Source: JAHDCJ01 sp039028895
Lineage (GTDB): Bacteria; Bacteroidota; Bacteroidia; Chitinophagales; Saprospiraceae
DNA: 64,000 nucleotides
Assembly (NCBI GenBank): GCA_039028895.1
Contig: JBCCHF010000031.1
Coordinates: 1 to 64,000, forward strand
Reading direction: 5' to 3'
Both the position numbers and the translations under genes were made by a program. The notes beneath the pieces are model-generated. The model was not told where the DNA came from and made no database searches. It saw only the letters and a list, made by a program, of their open reading frames with translations. This document shows, piece after piece, positions 26,855 to 35,418 of this stretch. Positions within the stretch are counted from its first letter, which is position 1. Every line of letters begins with the position of its first letter.

Positions 26855-27958
26855 TTAGGTTGGTTTGGCTGTACCTGCTGTTACCCTGAAAACTAAAGAA
26901 GCTTTTGAAAAGTTCCCCAGGATGGTCTTTACCCTTTCTTCATGAGTGTCTGTAATAAAAACCTGTTTGAAATTTCCATCCTGTAAAAGCGTCAGTAACT
27001 GCTTTACTCTTTTTTCATCCAATTTATCGAATATGTCGTCTAAAAGAAGTAACGGGGGTTTGCCACAGCCTTCCCTGATCAGATCAAATTGGGCTAATTT
27101 CAAAGAAAGGACAAATGACTTTAACTGGCCTTGTGAACCAAATCGCTTTATAGGATCATCGTTTATCTTGAATACCAGATCATCTTTATGAATACCTGCA
27201 GTGGACCGCTGGAGCAAAACGTCTTTTTCCCTCGAGCGCAACAAAATATCTTCAAAAGGCATTTCATTAAGCGCTGATTTGTACATGCAGCTAATCGCTT
27301 CCCTTTCCGAAGAAATAACAGCATAATGATGATAAAGCAAAGGCTGTAAAGTCATAACAAAATCTTTCCGCATCTGATGAATATACGCAGCCGGTGCAAT
27401 CATTTGACTATCATAGGTATCAATGAGCCTGTAATCGACTTTGCCTGTTTTTCCAAACTGTTTCAAAGCAGCATTCCGGTGTGAAAGCACTTTATTATAG
27501 CGAATCAGGTTTGACAAATATTGGTTATCGAGCTGGGAAAGGGTATTATTTATAAACTTTCGTCTTTCTTCTGAACCTTCTTTGGCTAAGGAGGTATCGT
27601 CAGGCGCTATCATCACGACTGGAATAAATCCTACATGGTCAGATAATTTTTGGTAGGGCACGCCATTTCGCTCAATTACTTTTTTTGTTCTTTGTCTGTT
27701 TTTGGCTACTATGGTCTCCTTATCCTTGTTATTTTCAAATTGACCTTCAAGGCGGAAAAAGTCGGTTGATTTTCTGATAATAGCAGAATCCGGCATAGAG
27801 AAATAACTCTTGCACATACATAAATAGTATATGGCATCCAACAAGTTAGTTTTACCTGACCCGTTTTGACCGACAAAGCAATTCAGACCTGTCGACAAAT
27901 CCAATTTCTGATATTCGTAATTCTTAAAGTTCGTGAGAACAATCTTTTTCAAGATCAT
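26855..27958 (-). CDS. recF: DNA replication and repair protein RecF
   Basis: The 367-residue protein has the SMC-like ATPase layout: Walker A GQNGSGKT (30-37) after LNCFVG, an ABC signature-like FGSQGQLKSF (about 275-284), and Walker B LLLLDDIFDKLD (about 308-319) with a D-loop. RecF binds DNA at gaps and helps RecO/RecR load RecA. Length fits the family. It is divergent from pdhA across 120 nt and upstream of the DciA-like gene. Confidence 0.95.
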   Translation of the reverse strand: MILKKIVLTNFKNYEYQKLDLSTGLNCFVGQNGSGKTNLLDAIYYLCMCKSYFSMPDSAIIRKSTDFFRLEGQFENNKDKETIVAKNRQRTKKVIERNGVPYQKLSDHVGFIPVVMIAPDDTSLAKEGSEERRKFINNTLSQLDNQYLSNLIRYNKVLSHRNAALKQFGKTGKVDYRLIDTYDSQMIAPAAYIHQMRKDFVMTLQPLLYHHYAVISSEREAISCMYKSALNEMPFEDILLRSREKDVLLQRSTAGIHKDDLVFKINDDPIKRFGSQGQLKSFVLSLKLAQFDLIREGCGKPPLLLLDDIFDKLDEKRVKQLLTLLQDGNFKQVFITDTHEERVKTILGNFSKASLVFRVTAGTAKPT

Positions 27959-28013
27959 AATTCCAAAATAAAGAAATTATCCTTTACCTTTATTCTTTAA
28001 ACCGTTATAATAC

Positions 28014-28027
28014 GGCGAATTTTCGCC
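28014..28027. repeat. Short palindrome in the recF-pdhA divergent region
   Basis: GGCGAATTTTCGCC is a perfect 14-nt palindrome-like repeat (6-nt arms, TT centre), 51 nt before the pdhA ATG. TATAAT occurs at 28006-28011. It may be an operator or a chance structure. Confidence 0.3.
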
Positions 28028-28078
28028 TTTGAACTCCTTTTAATTCAATCTGTTTATTACAGTAGAATTTTACCGAAT

Positions 28079-29086
28079 ATGGCACAAACAATCGAAACAG
28101 CGACTACTTTTACCAAAGAAACATACCTCAATTGGTATGAATTGATGCTCCGCATTCGCAAATTTGAAGAAAGAGCAGGCATGCTTTATCAGCAGCGTAA
28201 GATCAGAGGATTTTGTCACCTATATATTGGCCAGGAAGCAGTTGCTGCTGGTATTACCTCAGCTATTCGCCAGGAAGACCCAGTCATTACTGCTTATCGC
28301 GATCATGGTAATGCTTTGGCTAAGGGGATCACTTCCAATGCATGTATGGCTGAGCTTTATGGCAAGACTACTGGTTGTACGAGCGGAAAAGGTGGTTCAA
28401 TGCACTTCTTTTCAAAAGAACTCTCCTTTTACGGAGGTCATGGCATCGTTGGTGCTCAGATTCCTCTGGGTGCAGGTCTGGCTTTCGCAGAAAAATACAA
28501 AGGCACTGACAACCTCTGTGTTTGTTTGTTCGGTGATGGAGCTGCGCGCCAGGGAGCACTTTTCGAAACCTTCAATATGGCCATGACCTGGAAGTTACCT
28601 GTTATCTTCATTTGTGAGAATAACTTCTACGCCATGGGGACATCGGTAGAAAGAACATCCAATGTAACTGATATTTACAAAATTGGTCACGCATTCGATA
28701 TGCCTAGTTTTCAGGTAGATGGTATGAGCTGTGAAGCTGTTCACGAAGCAGTGGCTACTGCTGCTGAAAGAGCCCGAAGCGGTGAAGGCCCTACATTCCT
28801 TGAAATTCGCACTTACAGGTATAAAGGTCACTCTATGTCTGACCCTGCCAAGTACAGAACCAAGGATGAGCTCAAAGACTACAAGGACAGAGATCCTATC
28901 AAAGATGTAGAAAAAACCATGCTTGATGAAGGTATGGCTACAGAAGATGAGATCAAGGCTATTCAGACAGCAATTAAGCAGGAAATTGATGCTTGCGTAA
29001 AGTTTGCTGAAGAATCACCATATCCTGATCCATCAGAGCTCTACACAGATAATTACCTCCAAGAAGATTATCCATTTATTAAATAA
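28079..29086 (+). CDS. pdhA: Pyruvate dehydrogenase E1 component, alpha subunit
   Basis: A 335-residue E1-alpha: RKFEERAGMLYQQRKIRGFCHLYIGQEA near the N-terminus, thiamine-diphosphate motif GDGAARQG (152-159) ending with ENNFYAMGT (about 180-188), and RTYRYKGHSMSDPAKYR (about 246-262) at the active-site loop. It decarboxylates pyruvate and passes the acetyl group to E2 lipoamide, together with an E1-beta that is not encoded next door. A branched-chain E1-alpha is the main alternative, but the GHSMSDP and length favour pyruvate dehydrogenase. Confidence 0.92.
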   Translation: MAQTIETATTFTKETYLNWYELMLRIRKFEERAGMLYQQRKIRGFCHLYIGQEAVAAGITSAIRQEDPVITAYRDHGNALAKGITSNACMAELYGKTTGCTSGKGGSMHFFSKELSFYGGHGIVGAQIPLGAGLAFAEKYKGTDNLCVCLFGDGAARQGALFETFNMAMTWKLPVIFICENNFYAMGTSVERTSNVTDIYKIGHAFDMPSFQVDGMSCEAVHEAVATAAERARSGEGPTFLEIRTYRYKGHSMSDPAKYRTKDELKDYKDRDPIKDVEKTMLDEGMATEDEIKAIQTAIKQEIDACVKFAEESPYPDPSELYTDNYLQEDYPFIK

Positions 29087-29143
29087 GGTTGCCATTCCAC
29101 AAAGGAAAAACTTCATTCGCTTCCTTTACTTGAAAACATTACT

Positions 29144-29151
29144 TAACTTTG
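29144..29151 (+). promoter_or_regulatory. -7 promoter element before the TPR protein gene
   Basis: TAACTTTG matches TAnnTTTG and lies 15 nt before the ATG at 29167. No TTTG at standard distance was found. A 7-nt inverted repeat (29101-29107 with 29121-29127) lies just upstream, after pdhA. Confidence 0.3.
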
Positions 29152-29166
29152 CCAAAATTTTTTGAA

Positions 29167-29868
29167 ATGGCAAGAAGAAAGAAATCTAACAGGAAGTATA
29201 AAAAGGAAGAAGAAGTACTGGTCGATATAGTCGAAGCCAGGGAACAAGCACAGGATTTTTTCCAAAAATACTCGGTCCCCGTAGTTGGTGGATTTTTAGC
29301 AATTGTATTTTTGGTTGGTGGATATTTTATCTGGCAAAACATGGTGCAGGAGCCTCGCGAAAGAGAGGCTGTTGAGCAAATGTTCCAGGCTGAACTTCAA
29401 TTTAAAGTCGATTCATTCGCGCAAGCACTTACCAATCCTGGAGGCGGTTATCCTGGTTTTCTGGATATAGTAGATGCTTACGGAAGTACAAAAGCAGGAA
29501 ATCTGGCCAAATACTACGCTGGAATTTCTTACTTGAGATTAGGACAGTATGAAGCAGCTATTGATTACCTTCAAGATTTTGACGCTAACGACGATGTGCT
29601 TCCAAGCATGAAGTTCGGGGCTTTGGGCGATTCCTATTCAGAACTTGGAAATTTCGATAATGCTATTACCAATTACCTTAAAGCAGCTGGTGGAGAAAAG
29701 AATGAATATACCACACCTTATTTTCTAATGAAGTGTGCCATGCTCTACGAAAGAAACAGTCAACCGGACAAGGCTCTTAGCAAATGGGAAGAAATCTATG
29801 CCGATTACCCAGGCTCACAGCAGGGGCAAATGGCAGAAAAATATATTAACCGCCTTTCCGGCGAATAA
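29167..29868 (+). CDS. Tetratricopeptide-repeat membrane protein, YfgM-like layout
   Basis: The 233-residue product starts at the ATG at 29167, since the six codons before it from a TTG overlap a promoter element. The N-terminus is basic (ARRKKSNRKYKKEEE), followed by one membrane helix (about 38-58, VPVVGGFLAIVFLVGGYFIW) and TPR units (about 105-225; YYAGISYLRLGQYEAAIDYL, GDSYSELGNFDNAITNYLKAA, KCAMLYERNSQPDKALSKWEEI). The layout matches YfgM-type ancillary proteins that meet exported proteins at the membrane. It precedes ribH, an order that I recall as common in Bacteroidota. Confidence 0.85.
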   Translation: MARRKKSNRKYKKEEEVLVDIVEAREQAQDFFQKYSVPVVGGFLAIVFLVGGYFIWQNMVQEPREREAVEQMFQAELQFKVDSFAQALTNPGGGYPGFLDIVDAYGSTKAGNLAKYYAGISYLRLGQYEAAIDYLQDFDANDDVLPSMKFGALGDSYSELGNFDNAITNYLKAAGGEKNEYTTPYFLMKCAMLYERNSQPDKALSKWEEIYADYPGSQQGQMAEKYINRLSGE

Positions 29869-29883
29869 GAATTTTCAATTTTT

Positions 29884-29922
29884 AAAAAAGGCAAGATGGC
29901 AATTCGCTCTCTTGCCTTTTTT
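29884..29922 (+). terminator. Rho-independent terminator between the TPR gene and ribH
   Basis: AAAAAAGGCAAGA (29884-29896) pairs with TCTTGCCTTTTTT (29910-29922) over 13 bp with a 13-nt loop. It starts 16 nt after the stop codon at 29868. Confidence 0.9.
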
Positions 29923-29961
29923 TATTTTTACCTTTTATTTGATTTTCAAAAACCAGGAGAT

Positions 29962-30477
29962 ATGGCTTCCACTTTAAAAAACCTCTCTGATTACGATGAA
30001 AATAAAGTACCATCAGGTGCTGACATGAAAATTGGAATTGTAGTTTCAGAATGGAACAGCGAAATCACACATGCCTTATTCGAAGGCTGTTATGACACAC
30101 TCATAAAACACGGTGTGAACAAAGATAATATTGAAATTGCCCATGTCCCAGGCTCATTTGAACTGACAGCTGGAGCGCGTATTCTGGCACAAAGCAAATC
30201 TGTCGATGCCGTGATATGTATAGGATGTGTAATCAAAGGCGAAACCAGCCATAACGAATATATCAACATGGCTGTAGCACAGGGATTGACCAATTTATCC
30301 ATTGCCTCAGGGAAACCTTTCATCTTCGGATTATTAACTCCCAATAATATGGAGCAAGCCAAAGATCGCGCAGGAGGCAAACATGGCAATAAAGGGGTAG
30401 AAGCAGCCATAACGGCCTTGAGAATGGCCGACTTGAAAAAATCGCATTCAGGGACTAAGTCTAAAATTGGTTTTTAA
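29962..30477 (+). CDS. ribH: 6,7-dimethyl-8-ribityllumazine synthase
   Basis: Penultimate step of riboflavin synthesis: joins 5-amino-6-ribitylaminouracil and dihydroxybutanone phosphate. The start was placed at ATG 29962, behind AGGAG (29954-29958), giving 171 residues. An upstream in-frame ATG (29896) lies inside the terminator hairpin and would add 22 implausible residues. Motifs: VSEWNSEIT (28-36), VPGSFEL (about 62-68), IGCVIKGETSHNEY with catalytic His97, and GLLTPNNMEQAKDRAGG. It forms a pentamer or icosahedral capsid in known cases. Since it follows a terminator, it should have its own promoter; TACCTTTT at 29929-29936 is a candidate. Confidence 0.93.
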   Translation: MASTLKNLSDYDENKVPSGADMKIGIVVSEWNSEITHALFEGCYDTLIKHGVNKDNIEIAHVPGSFELTAGARILAQSKSVDAVICIGCVIKGETSHNEYINMAVAQGLTNLSIASGKPFIFGLLTPNNMEQAKDRAGGKHGNKGVEAAITALRMADLKKSHSGTKSKIGF

Positions 30478-30481
30478 GCAT

Positions 30482-31339
30482 ATGAAATTATCAGTTGTTC
30501 ACGCAGGGCTATTCAAACTTGATGGAGGAGCTATGTTTGGGGTCGTTCCAAAAAAAATGTGGCACAAACTCAATCCCCCTGACGATCAGAATATGTGTAC
30601 CTGGGCCACTCGGTGCCTGCTGGTTCAGACCGGAGACAGAAATATCCTAATTGATACTGGTCTTGGTGATAAGCAAGATGCAAAATTCAGAAGTCATTTT
30701 TCTCCACATGGTGATATGACGCTACTGGGCTCCACCGAAGCAACCGGATTGCGAGCTGAGGAGATTACTGATGTCTTCATTACCCACTTTCATTTTGATC
30801 ATGTAGGTGGTGCGGTTACTCGAACAAAAGATGGTAAATTGGTGCCTACTTTCCCAAATGCTACCTACTGGAGCAACACTCCTCATTTTGATTGGGCCTA
30901 TACGCCTAATCCACGTGAACGCGCCTCATTCTTAAAGGAAAATTTTGTCCCATTAAAGGAACTGGGAAAATTAAACATGATCGATGTGGAAGATGGCGTT
31001 GAATGGCTCCCCGGCATAAACGTAAATTTCGTATACGGTCACACTGAAGCCATGATGTTGCCCAATATTCAGGTAGGCAACAAAAAGGTAATCTTTTGCG
31101 CAGATCTCATCCCATCATCACACCATATCGGACTTCCGTATGTAATGGCTTACGATGTAAGACCTCTTGAGACTATGAAAGAAAAGGAGATACTACTCAC
31201 AAGAGCACTGGAAGAAAAAGCCATCCTGTTCTTTGAACACGATCGCGATACAGAATGTGCCACACTAAAAAGAAACGAAAGAGGAAGAATAGTTGCTGAT
31301 CAAAGAATGACCCTATCTAAAGCTTTGACTACTGATTGA
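30482..31339 (+). CDS. Metallo-beta-lactamase-fold hydrolase
   Basis: The 285-residue protein starts at ATG 30482, 4 nt after the ribH stop, so cotranscription with ribH is likely; a TTG five codons earlier would overlap ribH. The binuclear zinc motif THFHFDHVGG is at 101-110 (His102, His104, Asp106, His107), with GHTEAM, CADLIPSSHH and FEHDRD supplying the remaining ligands. The family includes quorum-quenching lactonases, alkyl-sulfatases and RNA-processing enzymes; the GAMFGVVPKKMW start resembles lactonase-like members. Cytoplasmic. Its tail overlaps the convergent pyrF by 11 nt. Confidence 0.88.
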   Translation: MKLSVVHAGLFKLDGGAMFGVVPKKMWHKLNPPDDQNMCTWATRCLLVQTGDRNILIDTGLGDKQDAKFRSHFSPHGDMTLLGSTEATGLRAEEITDVFITHFHFDHVGGAVTRTKDGKLVPTFPNATYWSNTPHFDWAYTPNPRERASFLKENFVPLKELGKLNMIDVEDGVEWLPGINVNFVYGHTEAMMLPNIQVGNKKVIFCADLIPSSHHIGLPYVMAYDVRPLETMKEKEILLTRALEEKAILFFEHDRDTECATLKRNERGRIVADQRMTLSKALTTD

Positions 31340-32156
31340 TCAACATGTGCCGCTCAAGGATAACGCTCATTTTCTGTTGAAGTGTCAAAGCAGCTTCCCT
31401 TGCCTTTACGGCGAAATCTTCACCATCACCGGCATAAATGATGCCTCTGGATGAATTGACCAATAAACCGCAATCATCATTTAGTCCATGAGTTGATAAA
31501 CTTTCAAGATCTCCGCCTTGTGCACCTACTCCTGGTACCAAAAGGAAATTGTTCGGGGCTATTTTCCTGATTTCAGCAAATTTTTCTGGATGTGTGGCAC
31601 CAACCACAAACATCAGTTGACCTGCATGGCCCCACTCCATTGCTCTGCGCATTACCTTTTCATAAAGGGGTATCCCCTGTTCCTGGTGGGTAAACTGAAA
31701 GTCATTACTGCCTTTATTTGAAGTTAATGCCAATAAGATCACCCAATGATTTTTGAATTCGAGGAATGGCTGCACTGAATCTACACCCATATAAGGGGCA
31801 ACCGTTAGAGCGTCAAATCCGAAAGTTTCGAAAAAGGCTTTGGCGTATAGATTGGACGTATTGCCAATATCCCCTCTTTTGGCATCAGCAATTGTAAAAT
31901 GTTCTTCCGGAATGATTGAAAGTGTCTTTTCGAGTGAAACTAGGCCTTTTGGTCCCAAAGCTTCATAGAATGCAATGTTGGGCTTATAAGCTACGCAAAG
32001 ATCATGAGTTGCCTCAATGATAAGTTTGTTGAACTCGAAAACAGGGTCGTCGTATTGATTAAGGTGAGCAGGAATCCTGGATGGATCGGTATCAAGTCCA
32101 ATACAAAGGTAGGAGCGCTTTGCACGGATTTGATCAACAAGTTCTTGTCGCGTCAA
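31329..32156 (-). CDS. pyrF: Orotidine 5'-phosphate decarboxylase
   Basis: The last step of UMP synthesis. The 275-residue protein has the catalytic array DAKRGDIGNT (91-100; Asp91, Lys93, Asp96), CIGLDTDP near the start, YKPNIAFYEA, and VPGVGAQGGD near the phosphate site. Length and sequence match the longer class 2 family found in Mycobacterium and Bacteroidota and not the shorter E. coli form. It is 30 nt downstream of the NifU-like gene, and may be transcribed with mrp and nfu. Confidence 0.95.
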   Translation of the reverse strand: MTRQELVDQIRAKRSYLCIGLDTDPSRIPAHLNQYDDPVFEFNKLIIEATHDLCVAYKPNIAFYEALGPKGLVSLEKTLSIIPEEHFTIADAKRGDIGNTSNLYAKAFFETFGFDALTVAPYMGVDSVQPFLEFKNHWVILLALTSNKGSNDFQFTHQEQGIPLYEKVMRRAMEWGHAGQLMFVVGATHPEKFAEIRKIAPNNFLLVPGVGAQGGDLESLSTHGLNDDCGLLVNSSRGIIYAGDGEDFAVKAREAALTLQQKMSVILERHMLINQ

Positions 32157-32186
32157 TTTAAAAAAGGATTTTTGATACTATTTAAT

Positions 32187-32450
32187 TTATCCTACAGCTA
32201 TTCCATTGATGGCAACAACTGAATTTATTTCAGGAACGTGTGACTTTACGGCCTGCTCGATGCCAGCTTTCATGGTCATGGCAGTCATTGAGCAATTCTG
32301 ACAATTACCCAACCATTTTACCTGAACAACGAGATCATCAGTGATATCGACAAGTTCTACATTACCACCATCTACAGCGAGATGTGGCCGAACGGTATCG
32401 AGAGCAGTTTCAATCCTCTTAATTAAATTTGATTTTTCTTCTTTTGACAT
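32187..32450 (-). CDS. NifU C-terminal-domain Fe-S scaffold protein (Nfu type)
   Basis: An 87-residue stand-alone NifU domain: RPHLAVDGGNVELVDI then WLGNCQNCSMTAMTMKAGIEQAV, with the cluster-binding pair Cys50 and Cys53. Such proteins carry Fe-S clusters to target enzymes. It is directly behind mrp (71 nt) on the same strand, which fits a joint role in Fe-S cluster delivery. Confidence 0.93.
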   Translation of the reverse strand: MSKEEKSNLIKRIETALDTVRPHLAVDGGNVELVDITDDLVVQVKWLGNCQNCSMTAMTMKAGIEQAVKSHVPEINSVVAINGIAVG

Positions 32451-32521
32451 ATACTGTAAAATTACGAATTCTAATTTTTTAAAACCAACATGGTTAAAGA
32501 AAAGGTTTAATGATCAAAGTT

Positions 32522-33616
32522 TCAATTATTCATTTCAACTGGTTTGGTTGGATCAATCACCTCATTTCTGTGCTTTATTTGATCAAATGTGTTGCTGGCT
32601 ACTTCCATAAATGCTGCGTTCATAGCTGCATTTCCATTCTCGATAGCGGGTTTACCCGAATCACCAGCTTCGCGAATACCTTGTATAATCGGAACTTGCC
32701 CCAAAAGTTCTGTGTTACCCAATTGAGCCAATTCCTGACCACCACCTTTCCCAAAAAGGAAATATTTGTTATCCGGTAATTCTTCAGGTGTAAACCATGA
32801 CATATTTTCAACAACGCCCAGTATCGGAACGTTCACCGAAGGCAATAAAAACATATTCATGGCTTTTAGTGCGTCTGCAATCGCGACGTCCTGGGGAGTA
32901 GTAACCATAACTGCTCCAGTGACGGGAACAGTTTGTACAAGCGTTAATTGAATATCACCTGTACCGGGTGGAAGGTCAATGACCATGAAATCTAATTCGG
33001 GCCAAAGGCAATCATTAAAAAACTGCTTGATAATGGCACCCAACCTCGGTCCTCTGAGGACCACAGCCTGTTGTTCTTCTACAATGTACCCTATAGACAT
33101 GGTCGGCATTCCATAGGCTTCCAATGGTAGTAACATTGGTTTACCATTGATGTCCTGAACCTTTGGCCGCTGCCCTTTGAGGCCAAGCATGGTTGGAATG
33201 GAAGGACCATAAAGGTCGGCATCAATTAAGCCTACCTTAGCGCCCAATGCTTTTAGCCCCAGGGCCAGGTTGACAGATATTGTTGATTTACCAACCCCTC
33301 CTTTACCAGAAGCAACAGCAATAATATTTTTCACCTGAGGCAGGACTTTGGTACTTTTATTGGCGAAAGCCGTTTGAACGCTCATGTGCACATGAACATT
33401 GGCCTCAGGATACGTTTCCTGGATCGCAGCTATACAGGCGAAATTGAGATCAGCTTTTGTTTGACTATCAATATCGGGCATATTCAGGGTAAAACTGACG
33501 TTATTACCATCGATTTTAATATCCTCTACCCTGCTGCTTGAGGTTAAAGGTTTGCCCGTTTTTGGATCTACTACCTTGCTGAGTGCAGAAAAGATCTTTA
33601 CTTGTTCAATTGCCAT
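32522..33616 (-). CDS. mrp: Mrp/ApbC-type Fe-S cluster carrier ATPase
   Basis: The 364-residue protein has an N-terminal DUF59/MIP18-like domain (about 1-85) and a deviant Walker A P-loop SGKGGVGKST (103-112), followed by IDADLYGPSIPTMLG and DLPPGTGD. Canonical Mrp/Nbp35 proteins carry a CxxC after the ENMS motif; here ENMSWFTPEELPDNKYFLFG has none, so cluster binding, if any, uses other residues. Adjacent nfu supports an Fe-S role. A promoter pair lies about 100 nt upstream. Confidence 0.9.
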   Translation of the reverse strand: MAIEQVKIFSALSKVVDPKTGKPLTSSSRVEDIKIDGNNVSFTLNMPDIDSQTKADLNFACIAAIQETYPEANVHVHMSVQTAFANKSTKVLPQVKNIIAVASGKGGVGKSTISVNLALGLKALGAKVGLIDADLYGPSIPTMLGLKGQRPKVQDINGKPMLLPLEAYGMPTMSIGYIVEEQQAVVLRGPRLGAIIKQFFNDCLWPELDFMVIDLPPGTGDIQLTLVQTVPVTGAVMVTTPQDVAIADALKAMNMFLLPSVNVPILGVVENMSWFTPEELPDNKYFLFGKGGGQELAQLGNTELLGQVPIIQGIREAGDSGKPAIENGNAAMNAAFMEVASNTFDQIKHRNEVIDPTKPVEMNN

Positions 33617-33715
33617 TTAGACCATTTAAATTAATTGATACTTAATGAAAAACCGATTTGACTGCAAACCCAATTTTTGATTAATATATGTTGTGCTTTA
33701 AATTATTTTGGGTTT

Positions 33716-33744
33716 CAAAAATAATTTGATTGTTAACACACAAA
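33716..33744 (-). promoter_or_regulatory. Bacteroidota-type promoter for mrp
   Basis: On the minus strand TTTG (33744-33741) is followed after 17 nt by TATTTTTG (33723-33716), a full -7 match. The mrp start is 99 nt downstream. The -33 half is itself part of a second TATTTTTG. Confidence 0.5.
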
Positions 33745-33790
33745 AATAACAACATTTATTCATAGAAAAGAGTTTTCATTTGGAATTCAT

Positions 33791-33798
33791 TACCTTTG
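33791..33798 (+). promoter_or_regulatory. -7 promoter element before the coiled-coil gene pair
   Basis: TACCTTTG matches TAnnTTTG and ends 31 nt before the ATG at 33830. No TTTG at the usual distance was found. Confidence 0.4.
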
Positions 33799-33829
33799 AA
33801 ATTCACAGGAAAACGCAATAAAAATTCAA

Positions 33830-34384
33830 ATGAAAAAAAATCTTGAAAATCTTTTCGCAGATGCCTCCGGTTTAGACAAAAGGAGTGCTGGATATATCAT
33901 TCAAGCATTAGAAAAAGCCAACCTCGATGGATTTGATTACCTCGAATTTAAAATGTCATTGACCAAAATGACTCACCTGGCGATGGATGAATCAATGCGC
34001 TATCAATCTGCATTTGCTGCTGCCTCTGCTATTGGGCTGACCCGTGAAAAATTGCTGGAAACAGCTGCTTTCTACAAAAAGGTAGTCTCAAAAGAGAAAA
34101 ACCAGTTTGATGCGGCCATGGAAGAAAAAATCAAGAATGAAGTAGCTGGAAAAAAGGCGGAAGTTGTCAAACTTGAGAAGGCAATTGCCGATCGGGAGGC
34201 GCAAATTGAAAAACTCAAAGAAGAAATTGAAAAATTCAAGGGTAAAATAGGAAAGCGTAAAGAAGACCTATCCGGTATCCAAGGTAAAATCGATCAGGCT
34301 AAAGACAGCTTTGTTAAAGCCCATGATACCATCTTGAACTATATCGACACCGACATTAGAAAAATTGAGCAGTTTATCAACTAA
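33830..34384 (+). CDS. Coiled-coil protein of unknown function
   Basis: I do not recognise this 184-residue protein. No signal peptide or membrane helix. Residues 1-85 are a mixed helical domain (DASGLDKRSAGYIIQALEKANLDGFDYLEFKMSL), and residues about 95-175 are charged and heptad-like (VVKLEKAIADREAQIEKLKEEIEKF), expected to be a coiled coil. Its end overlaps the next gene by 20 nt, so the two proteins are probably translated together and may bind each other. Confidence 0.75.
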   Translation: MKKNLENLFADASGLDKRSAGYIIQALEKANLDGFDYLEFKMSLTKMTHLAMDESMRYQSAFAAASAIGLTREKLLETAAFYKKVVSKEKNQFDAAMEEKIKNEVAGKKAEVVKLEKAIADREAQIEKLKEEIEKFKGKIGKRKEDLSGIQGKIDQAKDSFVKAHDTILNYIDTDIRKIEQFIN

Positions 34385-35381
34385 AAATTCATTTGACAGT
34401 CCTGAAAAGGGAGCTTCCCTCATTTGGTTAGGAGCCTTTTTTGCAGGGTTGGGCTTTCTTATTGCCAATTTTCTACTGCCTTACCTTAACAGTATATTTG
34501 GTCTTGATTTTACTATTGGGTTTGCCACAATTTTGATCGCATTCTTCATATTTGCCATTGCTGATCGCAAAACACGGAACCGTTTCGAACTGGCTGGGCA
34601 ATCCTTCATGAGAACCCTCAACAGGAAAGCCATTAAGAGCAACCCGCTCAAAGCACTCGACAAGTACCTGAAAAAAATGCGGAAAGATATCAGGGAGATA
34701 GCCGCCCAATTAGGTACACTCAGAGGACAAATGAGGCGCCTTAGCCAACAGATTGAAGCCAATAAGGCCTCATTGGACATACTGTATCAGGATGCCTCTA
34801 AAGCGAAGGAGAACCGCAAAAAGAATAAAGTCATCATTGCAGCAAGAAAGATCAGCAGACTAGAAGGCTCCATAGAAAAACTTGAAAAGCTATTCAAAAA
34901 AATGGAGGTGTTGGATAAAATTCTTTTTCGCATCTACACACACACCGAAATCCTCCATGAAGATGTAAGAGACCAGATCGAAGTCAAGAAAATAGAATTC
35001 AAGGCCATGACAGCTTCAGCAAAAGCAATGCGTTCAGCAAAAGCCATGATTGGGAAAAATCAGAAACGGCAGTTATTCGACCAGGCCGTAGAAACCCTGG
35101 CAGAAGACGTCGCCTTAAAAGTCGGAGAAATAGAAAATTACCTGAATCGATCAACAGATCTCATGGATACCATTGACTTTCAATCCGGACAATTCGAAAA
35201 AGAAGGCTTGAAAATGCTGGAAGATCTGGAAAAGGAATCGGCAACAATGCTCCTGAATGTCCCGGAAAAACAAACCATAGACCTTGAAAAGAGTAATGAG
35301 GATGTATTGGACCTCAACCTTGAAGAAAAAATAAAAGAGCAAGAAAAGCTGCACAATCCATATGATGATCTGTTTGAATAG
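34365..35381 (+). CDS. Membrane protein with long coiled-coil region, function unknown
   Basis: The 338-residue product starts with TTG inside the preceding gene; no better start precedes the first membrane segment. Two membrane helices (about 17-38 and 46-66) are followed by a basic coiled-coil region (about 85-260) with LGTLRGQMRRLSQQIEANKASLDILYQDASKAKENRKK, and an acidic tail. The architecture (short cytoplasmic partner plus membrane-anchored coiled coil) recalls PspA/TelA-like envelope-stress proteins, but I see no specific family motif. Confidence 0.72.
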   Translation: MSSLSTKNSFDSPEKGASLIWLGAFFAGLGFLIANFLLPYLNSIFGLDFTIGFATILIAFFIFAIADRKTRNRFELAGQSFMRTLNRKAIKSNPLKALDKYLKKMRKDIREIAAQLGTLRGQMRRLSQQIEANKASLDILYQDASKAKENRKKNKVIIAARKISRLEGSIEKLEKLFKKMEVLDKILFRIYTHTEILHEDVRDQIEVKKIEFKAMTASAKAMRSAKAMIGKNQKRQLFDQAVETLAEDVALKVGEIENYLNRSTDLMDTIDFQSGQFEKEGLKMLEDLEKESATMLLNVPEKQTIDLEKSNEDVLDLNLEEKIKEQEKLHNPYDDLFE

Positions 35382-35418
35382 ATCATCAACAAATCCCACC
35401 GACTCTTGTCAGTCAATT

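Noticed and set aside
29896..29961. N-terminal extension of RibH
   Set aside because: It overlaps a terminator stem and encodes a hydrophobic string not found in lumazine synthases; AGGAG precedes the ATG at 29962.
33830..35381. Toxin-antitoxin or phage-defence system
   Set aside because: No nuclease, kinase, ATPase or toxin motif in either protein; only helices and membrane segments.
35364..35387. Inverted repeat GATGATC/GATCATC at the end of the coiled-coil membrane gene as a terminator
   Set aside because: No T tract on either strand and the stem includes the stop codon; too weak to call.
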